Shown piece by piece: positions 23,301 to 36,600 of a DNA stretch of 64,000 nucleotides. The notes under the pieces were generated by a model. It had not been told where the DNA came from. It worked only from the letters and a program-made list of their open reading frames with translations, and ran no database searches. The translations under genes and the position numbers were made by a program. The stretch's first letter is position 1. Each line of letters begins with the position of its first letter. Source of the stretch: Diphasiastrum complanatum (lineage: Eukaryota; Streptophyta; Lycopodiopsida; Lycopodiales; Lycopodiaceae); the NCBI GenBank assembly GCA_029204225.1, contig CM055113.1, forward strand, positions 11,862,234-11,926,233, written 5' to 3'.

Positions 23301-24605
23301 TAAAACAGGAAATAGTGCTATGCACAAGGAGAGTCAAGCATCATAGATGTCTCTCTGCTTTTTGAGAAAAAATGATGTAAAGTATGCTGTGGCACTGTCT
23401 CTGTGCGAGCTGCATCTCTCTGTCGTCGAGTAGATGATCGGTGGTGTCTACGCTGTCATGAAGTTGCAGGCCGTGGCCTGCGGGCTGGCTGTCTCTCTGG
23501 TCGGCGACACTGCCTCTGCCGTCTATGTATGGTGGCATCTGGAATCTCAGCCTCTCCATCAGAGTCACTACTCTCCTGCCTCTGTCTCCGACGGGATAGA
23601 CACTCCTGTATGCTCACCTGTATCAGGGGGGAGGTGTCAATGTCAAGACTCGCCATACGCAGGTCTATCATCTCCCGGATCATCAACACAACACATCTGG
23701 AGTCCTCATACGATATCAAGGCAGAAAGTGCAAGTGGATGGTCTCGAAACAAGCAGTAGTATCTCCCTCGAATCTCATTGTAAGCTGGGCATCTGAAGAA
23801 AAAATGAAACTCATCCTCTATATCATGTAGATCACACATACTACAAATCCGCGCATCTGTCGGGATGCCCCTGCATCTACCAGTCTCAATGGCTAACTGG
23901 TGAGAGGAACCCGGAACTGACCCATCACTATCCGCAGTCTGTGTGAGATACTGTCCACTAGGTATCTGGGTACAATGGGATACCCAGCAGGATCCCGAGA
24001 TAGAAAATGTGTCCGATAGAACTCCGTCTTCACCCCAGATGAATCCTGCCAAGTGCTCTGAAGATATGCCCTGTATAAGTATCCTCTAATATACTGATGA
24101 GTACCAGCTGGTAGATCCGTACTCAATGTGGAGAGGAGACGACAGGCCTGGGAATACCATGAGAAGGAGTGTCCCTCAGAGTGTAGGTGCTGGGAGGACG
24201 ATAGAGCTGCTACAGCATAGTGTGTGCCTCTACTCTGGAGATCCTCTAGGCGCTATATGAATGTGACAATATGGAACAATGCCTCTATCTGAATAGGGGG
24301 GATGACAAACTCTGCCAATATAATATGATGTGGGATAGAGGGCTTAGCCCGTATCATTTGAGAGAGCATATGAATCTGAAGTCGTGAGATGCTCGCCCAC
24401 TCGGTAGCTGTCAAGCCAGTACTCCATGTCTCTGATGCATATAGAGCTGAGGGAACGACCATAGTGTCAAAGAGTCGGCACTTACTAGTCGCATCTCAAC
24501 ATGTGAGCTGAAGCATAATCTCTCCAACTCTACCAACGATGCATAACCCTTCCGTAGTCGGAAAATGCCGCCTGTCGCATGCTGAATGTGGGACCAGAAA
24601 ATACC

Positions 24606-24697
<92 letters not shown>

Positions 24698-27600
24698 TCT
24701 TTATTAATGTCTATGGAATACCCTAAGGTACATAGGACTGAAAATAAGGTACATGTCAAGTATGCCCGATGGGAGCGTGAAAGCTCTACCACCTAAAAGA
24801 AACAAGATTATAGTAAAATAGGAAATAGAGCTAGGCATCTGAAGAGAAAATGGAACTCATCCTCTATATCATGTAGGTCACACATACTACAAATCCGTGC
24901 ATCTTTCGGGATGCCCCTGTATCTGCCAGTCTCAACGGCTAACTGGTGAGAGGAGACTCGGAACTGACCCATCACTATCCGCAGTATGTGTGAGATACTG
25001 TCCACTAGGTATCTGGGTACAATGGTATACCCAGCAGGATCCCGGGATAGAAAATGTGCCTGATAAAACTCCGTTTTCACCCCAAATGAATCATGCCAAG
25101 TGCTCTGAAGATATGCCCTGTATAGGTATCCTCTAATATACTGATGAGTACCAGCTGGTAGATCCGTAATGTGAATACTCAATGTGGAGAGGAGACGACA
25201 GGCCTGGGAATACCACGAAAAGAAATGTCCCTCAGAGTGTAGGTGCTTGGGGAACGACAAAGCTGCTGCAGCATAGTGTGTGCCTCTATCTTGGAGATCC
25301 TCCAGGCGCTGTATGAATGTGACAATATGGAACAGTGCCTCTATCTGAATAGGGGAGACGACAAACTCTGCCAATATAATATGATGTGGGATAGAGGGCT
25401 TACCCCGTATCATCCGAGAGAGCATATGAATCTGAAGTCGTGAGATGCGTGCCCACTCCGTGGCCGTCAAGCCAGTACTCCATGTCTCTGATGCGTATAG
25501 AGCTGAGGGAACGACCATAGTGTCAAAGAGTCAGCACTTACTAGTCGCTTCTCTAACATGTGAGCTGAAACATAATCTCTCCAAATCTACCAACGATGCA
25601 TAACCCTTCCGTAGCCGGGAAAATGCCGCCTGTCGCATGCTGAAAGTGGGACCAGAAAATACCACACCTAGGTATGTGTAGGAGTCAACTACCTCAAGTG
25701 GATGCTCCTCCCATAAAAGCACCTGTCACATCATGAAAGATCTGGAGGTGTTAAATACCATAACTTTGGTTTTGGCCACATTCACTGATAATCCCCGCTG
25801 AGTACAAAAAGAGTGAAGCGCGTCAAGATGTCGCTACAGACCTTCCCTCGTCCTCGAAAGCAAAACCACATCATCAGCATATAATAGGATAGCGATAACG
25901 AGGTCACCCAATGTGCATCCCTCACCTCCCTCTGTTTGTATAACCTGCTCAAGCTCGTCTATATATAATCCAAAGAGTGTAGGAGAGAGAGGACATCCCT
26001 GCTTAACCCCAATGGTACTCTCTATCTCTGGTGATACAACTCTTGATACTCGGATACGACCAATAACTCGTCTGTACAATGCCACAACTGCTTGTATGAT
26101 ATCCTCCTGGAGGCCACGGTCCCGAAGTCTCTGTATCAGTAGATGTCGAGGCACAGAGTCAAAGGCCTTGCGGAAATCCACAAAGCAGCAGTAAACACGC
26201 TCTCTCTTGGCCTTAGCCTCCTCAATGATGGATCTCAGAGTATGGTCTGATGTGGTATATCCTGGTCTGAAACTTGCCTGACCTATGGCATGCAGTGCTC
26301 GGGTATACATCTCTGTACTGATCTCTGACTGAAGAATAGAACCATAAACCTTGGCAAAGAGGTGGCTGATCATGATGGTACGATAGTTGTCGGCCTTCAT
26401 GGGATCACCGCCTTTATGGATAGGATGGATAAGGTTTGTGGACCAGGGGGAGGGGAAACCAGATGTGATAGAGAGGTTAAAGAGGAGAGAGAGGAAGGGT
26501 GAGAGAATGTCAGCAGCTTGCTTCAAAAGTTCAGCTTCTAGATTATCAATATCTTTGGCCTTACCCAGGGAGTCAACGTGCGGGAGGCCAAAGTTGACCA
26601 ATGGGGAGAAAGGGGGGAGGGGGGTCATGGTGGATAGTCAACAAAGAGCAGGGATTTGCGAGGGCACCGCCATCCGGCGAATGGTTGGGCGAGTGGTTTT
26701 TCTTTTAAGTGTTCGCACGTGTTGCGAATGTTTTTTTTTGTAAAATATAAAAAATATAAAAAAAAAAACATTAAAATATTTAAATAATAATAAAAAAAAT
26801 CAAATCCTGAAGGCGAGCGTTTGGGAGGCGAGCAATTTTTGTTTTAAAAATAAAAATCTAAAATGAAGAAGATGAAAAAAATTTGCAATAGAATTAAAAC
26901 TTCAAAAAAATGAAGTTGAAGTTCTTCTCTCCCAACTCCACAAAATCAAGAATGGACCCACTTTGCTAAAATCTTCATAACGTTGCCAAATCTTAACCAA
27001 ATTGGACGAAAATTGGTGCAGTTTGAAGCTAAGACAGAGATCTACAACCCTATAAAATTACAGTCAAGAAATTTGGCCAAAAGTACAGCCAAAATAGAGA
27101 AAACAGACTGCAAAAAACATAGCTAACTAAAATTGGAAGGAAATCACTAAAATGGCCATATCTTGGTCATTATAGCTCCAAATCAAGAAATCTCAGTACC
27201 TCTAAAAAGCTAAGAGAGAGAGCTATTGATCTAAAACAAGAAATCACAAAAAATGAGAAATAATTGGTCAAAACTTGAACCAAAACATTTTGGAAATTGA
27301 AAAATCAAGAAACTAGTAGAAAAACTCTACTAAAACTAGAAAAAAACCACCAAATCTGATTGGGGAAAGGATCTAATGCTCTGATACCAAAATTGTCATC
27401 GAATCCATTCTTGAACATCAAATAAGCATGGAAATTGCATGAAATCAAGAAAATACTCAAGAAATCAAGAAGATAGACAAAGATAGCAAACCTTCACCAA
27501 AATAGGCAAAGTATAGATCCATTATTCATTGATGATCATTCACAAGATTAGGCCTGAAACTAGAGCATGATAGTAGCTCTCATGTGATTTTAGGCACATG

Positions 27601-30600
27601 AACCATAAACACTTTCAAGAAAGCTCTCAAAGAGAAGCTTGAAGATTACCAAAAGCTTAAAAATCACAAATGTAGAATAGTAGCATGACCTCCTCTATTT
27701 ATAGTGGTCCTTAGTGCCTCTAATTTGAATTTGGGGCCTTATTACCTTAATTTGGGCCTTACAACCATTATTACAATTCCCGCCAATACAAATATGGCAT
27801 GGTTGATTAGGTCACTTTATTGACGAACTTAATGACATAAGCCTACTCTAATTTAGCACCATGGCTACATTTAGCAAACTTTGGTTGCGCACATGGGCTG
27901 ATTATACCTAGGACATGACAGAGTGCCTCTTAATGGAGGAACATTGGAATACTATGAAGATGTGCTCATATTGAAATTTATCCCAAAACATACATATTAT
28001 GAAGCTGTTCACCACCAACAATTTTGTTTCATCAGCATCAAATAACTTCTGATAAGAAAGAAAACTTTCTAGAAGTTGTTATGATATAGAGGGCAATATC
28101 ATTTATGGGCATGGGAGAGTTATGGATTATAATAGCTCGCCCAAAACTCATTTATGGCTCCCTAAGTAATGGCCTCGCAAAATCAATTGCACATTAAAAG
28201 TTGGCAGTACTGCTTTTTATGGATGCTGTACGCCGTTTTGGTGAAAGGAAGCTCTGTATACGGAGAGGAGTATACAGATTGGAAGGCACATTGGGAATTT
28301 TTTTCTCCTCCTTTCTATTCTGTCTACTTAGATCGCCTTCTGATTGTCTCCTATCCTTCTTTTCGCTTGCTTCTCTCTTCTTCTTTCAATTCTTTATCAT
28401 TCTACTAGTTTTGCAGAAAGTTACAGGCCCTGATCGTTATCTGTTCAGTGTTTGTTTCAGCTTTCAAGCCAGTTGTACATTTTGATGGCTTCTTTTTCAG
28501 TATATTCCTTTTGTGGTATCATCATGTTGCTGCTTCAACATTGCAATGGAAACTCCTGTTTGAGGGACAGCTGCAAGCTTATTATTGGCACCTTCTTGGG
28601 CCTCATGTTGTTATTTGATTTCAGACCATATCTTTTGCACTTGGCCATTCATTTGCTGTTCAGCAACTGTTGGAGACAATTATGGAATATTGTTGGGTCC
28701 CATTGGTAAGGCATGGATCGTAATTGCAGTTTGGGCCCTGAGGCACCTTATAATAGAGTTCCACACCTTCTTTCTAGTTGAATGATAGTTTGGAGTCTGG
28801 ACACAAATTCTTAGATCAGAAATCAGCTTTGGATCAATTTTTTATTGCTTCCAATCACCTTCAGCTTAATTAATTCAGTAGAGTTGTGGATACTGTTACT
28901 TAGTTATCATTGTATGTTAGATTGTTCTTTCCATTTGCAGTATTCTTTCTGTAAATGTTATGTTGTTTTGCTCATAACTCCTGCACTTCAGGAGAATGAA
29001 TCAATAAGCTTTCAATCTTTCTGGGTTTACCTATGCTATTTCAAATGTGTTCATTTTCCAACAGCTGTGCATCAGATACATTGTAAAGTCATTTCTTATC
29101 ATCTTATGTCTTCACTTTGACCCCTGTTCCTACCAGGGAATTTAGATAGAAATTAAGCTTGAGGCTTCTGCACTGTTTAACTTGATCAATATGAGCATCT
29201 GGAATCCAACAAAAGCAGAAGCCTCATGGCTTGTTTTCAAAATGGTTATCTCAAAGACTTGGAACTCAGACAGTTAGAACATTGGTAACAACTTATTGGG
29301 TTCTCGCTGTCCTGCTTTATTTAATCAACAAAGTGGGTTACATATTTCATCATTTCCTGTTGGAAAATTTTCATTTTGTTCCTTTCTGTTTCACCTTAAG
29401 CATATCGGTGTCAGATTATGCTTTCAAAACATCTAGCTATTATACATATTTTGTTCTTTCTAGTGCTGCGACTTGAATGCTTAATATCTCCAGTTTGAAA
29501 GAGTACTTTTCACCTTTCAAGCCTCTCAGGTCTCGTGCTTTGAGCTGGAAAAGATTTCAAATCAATTTTTGAGTACATGCTTTGTTTTATTATGGCCAAC
29601 AAACTATTAGGCCTACTGATGTAGTAAGGACCGATGTCTATAAAGTAGGTGGTAATTATGGCTCAATAAACCCGTCATTGTAGGAAAGCCATGATTGATA
29701 GGTTATAAGGGTAAGTAGTTCTCTTTGGCTGAATTGTTTGACACAAGTTTCTGCACATCAGCCTCCCCTGTGACAATTTTTCTTTTCTCAGTTGGAGTTC
29801 CTTACATTGGTCAACAAGGGAGACCTCAGACACGCTATTCAAGTTGCCAGGAATGACCTGGGGCCTGTGGCAGCAAGATTCTCTGAGTTTATACAGCCTT
29901 TAAAAGAGACTCTAGTGGCTCTGGTTCATCCCAAAGAAGAGCTCTTTTCCAAGCAGACTCTGCCTACACTTATGCCGTCTCTCCAGGTGAACCATCCCTC
30001 TTAATATCCTACGAAAACTTTATAGAGTTTGCTTCTTGTTGAGAGCAATGTTTGCAAAGCTGGTGAAATATCTTTTGGGTGGCTCAGCTCAATCAAAAAA
30101 GGTTATTCACATATGTTTCTGCAACTTGGACATTTCTTGCATGGAAATAGTTTTATGACACAATAATGCAGGTAGCAAAACACTCCTTTTGAAGGCGTAT
30201 GATCTCATTTTCAATATGCCATTTCTTTAAACTTTACATGTTAATGTATGAAATCTGCTATTGAATTTTGCAGTGAGCTACTGTGTGAATATGATTCAAT
30301 AAGGCTTGTGTTGCTTGGTTAGTGCAGTACGTGAATAAAGTTGAATTATAATTGTTTTTTGGTCATTTTTGCTCATGTTTTTTCTGATAGAAACTGGAAC
30401 AATACAATCTGAAAAGGTCATTCTATCATAAAGTTTATTTGTACAATGCTTTATCCCGTTTGTGATACTTCATGACATATGCAAGCGCAAAAGGTTGTCA
30501 TTAATTTTTAGCGAAAAGTTGAAGTTTGAAGTGATACGCCCTATTTAACCTTAGGTAAGAGATCGTAATAATGTGGTTAAATCAACCATTGATATGGGTT

Positions 30601-33600
30601 TGTTTTGACAATTTTTACAAGTAGAGGTGAGGAAGACCTCCAAATCCAAGGTAGAGCCTCCAAATGTCCTCCAAGCAACCTGCAAGCTTCAAGATGCTCC
30701 CCAACTCCAAGCTAGGATGCCTCCACCTGCAAGTAAGGATCTGCAAGCCTCCAAGGATCTCTCCTCCACCTGTGTCCCTACTCTTTAAACACAAAGATAG
30801 ATAACAAGCTGGCCTCAAGTATTCACCACCCAACCATAGCTAGATCCAAGCTCCAAGCAAGACCTATCTAGCACCCCCTTGCTAACCATAAACAAATCAC
30901 AAGCATACAACAACACTTCATAGCATTCTCAAGATCCAAACCCTACTTATGTCCCATACCATAAGCAAGATCCAAACCTCAAGCATACTACCACAAGAAA
31001 GCACTCTACACACTAGTAGCAACACTAGAGCATAAGCAAAGCAAACAAGAGAGATCTCCCCCTCCCAATGGGCGCCCTACTACCCTCATATAGATGGCCC
31101 ATGGACCCCTCCAATGCACTATGGAGTTCCATGCTCATCCAATGAGAGAGAGAGAAGCCTAGGGGAGTTAAAGAATCTCCAAGAGCCTCCATAGGCTTAT
31201 GGAAGGTCAAGAGACTCCTTCCATAACCTATCTCTTTGAATGCCTTTCTTGTGGGAGTTGAGAACTCAATGGACACTTTAGAAGGGCGCCCTCCTACTAG
31301 GTCCCATTGCCCAAGTTGTGCATATATACTTTGGTCCTAGACCAATTAAGTGATATGGTTCAAGGTTGAGGCCCAAGGTTTAGAAAAATAGTCATCCAAT
31401 GACTTTCTAACACCTCTCTAGGTTCCATACCGCATAGACACCTACTTGCCCTTAACCAATGACACTAGTACCTTAATCTAAGGTACCTATCCTTAATAGT
31501 AAGGGTACCCCTTATCCATAGGTCACGTGACTCCATACCTCCAACTAAGGTATAGTCACTTGCCTGCCCTTATCCAAGGGCACATACCCTTAATCCTAAG
31601 GGTACCTTGCCATTTAGCCCCCAACCAACACTAAATGGACTATTAGGGGTCTGAAGTACTGCTAGTTACATAGGTATGTAACAACAATGGTCAAAGATGA
31701 AGCCTTCATCTTTCCATTAGTGTCACTTTGAGGAGCTCAAAGGTTAAAGTAAAACAATAATGACTCATCCAAGATATTATAACTCCAATGTCTAAAAACG
31801 ATGACTTTGCATTAGATACAGCGTGAATCATATGCCCCTAGTCCTAATATTTATGGAATCACATATAACACATTCCAAATTCCTGTGGTGAATCAATGAT
31901 AGCATTGCACAAATTGGTGACGTTATGAGGATATGATTAGGGCAGTCTTTGATATTCTATGTGCTTGGGCCCTCAAAAATTAATTTCAGGCCTCCAAAGC
32001 AGTAGCTAATTACATTGAGTGATGTCAACACTAGTTACATAACTTGCAAGCATTTGTACATGTGGTAGGATTAGAGACCATCTCGTAGGATACCAACCCT
32101 AAGTGGCTCCTGAAGACAATGATGGGATAACTTGTGTCATTTGACAATCAATTGCTTTAGTTCCTTGAGTTCCTTGTAGGAGGTGCCCTTGAGGGAGGGT
32201 TTAAGATGCATTTTCTCATGATCTACATATCAATGTTCACATAATGATCTTGGCCGGAGATTGCAACATGACTGTTTAGTTTTTCGTGAGATATGGTCAG
32301 ATGCATGATGCTTTAAGTTGGTATCGAAGTACCTTCTAGATAGGGAGACAAGGTGGTATCATTTTCAAACGTTGCAGATCCCTCAATAGTTGGTGCTTGT
32401 ATTGTATGGTTCCATATTGGGTTTTTGGAAGAAAACTTTAATTTCCAATCTTGGCTTACAATGGCCAAATGATTTTTAATCTTGGACCCATGGATTATAG
32501 TTGTAAGAAGGTTAATGGTTGCTCACCTCCTATTTTTAGACCAACCATCAAACACAATTCTACTGCCATACTTCACCTAGTTTTCTCTAATCGCTCGCAA
32601 GTCCTCATGCAAGGACTCATTTTGCTACCTTGCTTCGAATGTTTCAATGAAGTAGTCTCTGTTCATCTCGTTGATTGGAATTGTGTTAGCATAGAAAGAC
32701 AAAGACTTGTTATGCTTGCTTGCCCTGTCTCGCAATGCCACCCTCCATACATCATATAATTGTGATCATGTTTTGCCATGTAAGGCTTTTGACACATTTT
32801 CCAAACATGCTCCCTGCTGTCTCCATCACTTATTCATTTGCCGCTTCAACTTCTAATTTCGTGATGGAGGGGGCTTTTTTGTGCAGTTTTTGCATCATAT
32901 CCATCAAGCGTGGAGGGGTGCTGCTGCATGGTTATATAAGGCATCTAAATTATACTTTGCTTTTCATCGTCCTGTTTGTTGTTGCAACTTTTAGTTGGTA
33001 TGCCCCATCTAGTGTCAAGGGTGAGAACAAAGATGGGGATGGGGTGTAGAAGTGTCTTTTGTCACGTGCCAAACCTCTCAATCCAAGCCAAGCGAGCAAA
33101 GAAATAGAGGAAACCATCACATCTATGTTGAAGAGAACCGAAGATAGCAAATAACCATTAGCTACGACAAAGCTCATATCAAAATGAAGAGCAAAAGATG
33201 ATTAATTCTACTATGGAGGATGGGAGTACATGGATTTATGTGATGGGGCACTTGAGGCCTAGCAAGATCCAAATCCGAAGACTCACATTCGCAAACGAGG
33301 AAGAGAGATGGAGCTCCAAGTTCTCGCAATTTTGCAAATGAGCCAAAAGATCCTTCCATTGATGTCTCTTGCCTATTTATAGACAAGGCCGGGTCCTAGA
33401 TAAACATAACTATCTTGAAGGATAGTTAGGCCTTGTTAAGCTTTATTAAGTCTACTTTAGTTATCCTTATCTCATACACTTTGAGGGGTCTAAAGGCCCT
33501 TATTCTCAAGGCTAATAATTCCTTTTGGGCCCAACAAAGCTTACATTGGATATTATGTACTGAAAGTACATGACACGGCCCTTGCTTAAACATTTTTGTC

Positions 33601-36600
33601 CTCAAAAATCAAGGCACTTGTTTGATAAGCTTGAACGCTCCAGTTTAAGTGGTCACGGTTGAGGATGTAATGTCTAGTTGTTTGTCGTGTTGTTGCAGAT
33701 CCAAAGATTTTTGAATTGAAACCATTTGATAGCTTTAGTCTGTAGCTTATTTTTAGTAAGACTAAAGATGATGGCCAAAGAAGAGGTTGATAAAGTACCA
33801 TACTGCTTTTTGGTAACCCAAATCTGCATGAAATAGGTAGGATGCATCATCACAATATCCTCTTTTGTCTCCTTCTTTGACACCATGCCATCTTGAATGA
33901 CTTATCCAATTCCCTTCAATTCTTGTTTTTGCCGTGCATGTTCTTCTGACTTGAAAATTATTGCATGTCGTTGCATAATCACTTTACAATTAAGTCTAAA
34001 TGCCTCAATAATAACCATCAATTTTGCATTTGGGAATTGGAGATTTCACATTGAGAAAATATTATTATGATCATATCCCAATGTTGAGGCGATTAAACTT
34101 GGGTTGATCACATTTGAAAATGGAAAAGGATATTTTGTTCATTTTCAATAAACTAACATGAAGGAAATGTTCTCAAAGAGTAATAATATCCTTCTCCTTG
34201 AGTTTCATCAAGGGAGATTATATGCTTTGGGCCAGGCAGGATTTAGAGCCCACTACCCTACTATTGGCCATATTTTCACTCTTCGGGCTCTCATTGAGGA
34301 GGCTAGGCACAAGGAGTGGGTTCACTACTGTTTTGTGGACTTCAGGAAGGCCTTTGACTCTATCCCACATCATCTTGCTCATTCAAAGATTTCGTGATCT
34401 TGGTTTCTCCACGAACATTTTCTTGGTTGTGATGGTACTTTATGAGAGAGTTCAAGGTTGTTTTTGGCATCATAACGGTATTTTTGAGAAGATTTGGAGC
34501 ACAATTGATGTGAAGCAGCGCTGCTCCCTTTCACCTATTCTCTTTAAATCATATACTGATGAGGTAGAGAGGGTCATCTCACAGCGTGGTGGATCTGATT
34601 GCAAACTAGGTAATATTTTGATTGCCATTCTTCTTTACTCCAATACTGTGGTGCTAGTCTCCCCGACTAGAGAGGGCCTATAGACATAGTTTGATTTCTA
34701 ATGAGGATCCCCGATGTGTTACACTTATTGTACGATAGATGTTTTTACTGCGACGAAATCTGTGTAAGACACCTCAGCAAAGCCATTCTAGCTCTTAGCT
34801 ACATATTACCTCTTTCTTCTTTTAGAGAAGATCACGTCGGGGTCTAGAGTTTGATGATGACGATGATGATTACAGACCTATTCATAATGATCGAAGACAT
34901 CGTATCCCTCAAAGCCATGTTTTAGTTAAGAGTTAGCCGACCTATCATGAGAGGACACAGCTCTCATCCTCCTAGGCGACGTCAACGCTACTAGTACCTT
35001 ATGCTGCTGCTTGCATCACATCCTTCTACAACATTAGCAGGACATGACGATAATGCTATATTTTCTTTTCATATTTCATAGCAGTTTTATTTTGGCATAT
35101 CTCACTCAACTCAGCTTTGCTTATAGTAGTTAGATATGTATGTTTGCTTCTTTCATCACTGTTTTGGAGACGTTTCATATGCTCCTAGTGATACCGCATA
35201 CTTGACATGTACTTTTTCTCATCTTATATGCCTTTCGGTTGGTAGAGCTTTCTTTCTTTCTTTGTCCCTTGGTGGCCATGGCCCTGTATAGGAAAGCCCT
35301 CTCACCCACCCCCGCCTCCCTCCACTCCCATTGGCAAACCACATATGTTCCTGCAGAGCAGCAAGTTCTCACTGCTGCCCTTTCATCCTCACCTTCTTAA
35401 TCCCCCCCCCCCTCCCAAGTTCGCTTTGATGCCTTTAATGTCCATTCAATTCGCCTCCTTCCTACATGCTACAACACTACCAAGGTTAGGGATCATTACA
35501 CTCCTTTTTGTCCCTTTGTCGGATTGTTGGGTGTAGAACTTAGGATAGTGAAAGGTGAGCTTATGCTACTCTCACATGTCGATAAATATACTCACTTGCC
35601 TTGGTCAAACCACTTACGAAAATAGAACCATAGATTATAGTGGCTAAGAAGATTATTTAAAGGCATGCTTCGAGTGTTTGAACAACTGTCACATACAATA
35701 GTACACCCATATTTGATCCATTTCTCAAATATTTCTAGCAACTCTTTCCCAAGGGCACCTCTCTCAAGTTAACCACTCTCAAAGTCTTGTAAGATACAGG
35801 CTTGTAAGTAGGCCTGACCTCTCTTCCAGCAGTAATCATTTTTGGACAATATTTGCTCTTAATAACATTAAAAGGAATGGCTCTTGCGCAGAAGAACCAC
35901 TTGCATGCAACTCTAACTTTGGTTCTTCGACACCCCTGCTGTCTTGCAATGGTTGTTCGGAGCCTGAATTGGTTGCTCTCCCCTTCTTGCAAAATGTAGC
36001 CATTGTATTGATGCATCAGCGGTAGAGCAAGTGATGGACATGTATGTCCATAGTAGCTCAATGTTGGTAATTTATCAATGGCCCTATTAATTGAGTTTTA
36101 AGCCTTGAGTACATTAAATCGATAATAGCAACTCACATGCTTTAGATGAAATTGGAGAATCTTTTCCCTCATCTTAACAGTAGATTCCTGGAAGGTTTTC
36201 TTAAGGGCCTCCAAATAAGTAGAAATCGTTCTGTACCGGTCATTCTATAGCTTATGATACTTAATGCTTATAAGTGTCTCTGTGAGACTTTCTTAGCAGT
36301 GTTTCTTTGTGGGACCTGCACAATGTTTGTTTACTAGTGTCTTACTGTCTTTGTAGGAGATATTGATGTGATCAAAACATCATACTGGATTGTCCCTCAT
36401 GTGATGCCATATGTGTGATTTATGTTATCCCCTCTATTTGCGTGAATCTTTTGCATTCTATACAAATTTTTTTGTATGTGATGTTCTTCTATCTTTGAGG
36501 TTTAAGGAATCAGTTCTTTCAAATAGATACAAAGATTAGATTTTCTTCTACCTTGCTCTTATCTATTCAGCGAGTTACTGGACTTGGAATGAGATATTTT

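Larger units (their letters stand above)
24609..26640 (-). mobile_element. LINE copy D with RT domain, internally deleted
   Basis: The longest of the four copies: tail, 3' UTR (gtacatgtcaag at 24749-24760), ORF2 after the RT (25518-24808 and 25722-25531) and the RT itself (26628-25834). Compared with copy C it lacks about 490 bp between the C-terminal finger and the 3' UTR, joined near 24836 at a short shared sequence (gct-x-x-gca). No endonuclease domain was seen, so it is also 5'-truncated near 26640. Confidence 0.85.

Noticed and set aside
30600-31690. Possible solo LTR
   Set aside because: C/T-rich repetitive look and a short near-palindrome, but no clear TG...CA ends, target duplication, PBS or PPT.
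32451-32759. 102-codon plus-strand frame in the intron
   Set aside because: No recognised motif and no splice signals linking it to the CTLH exons.
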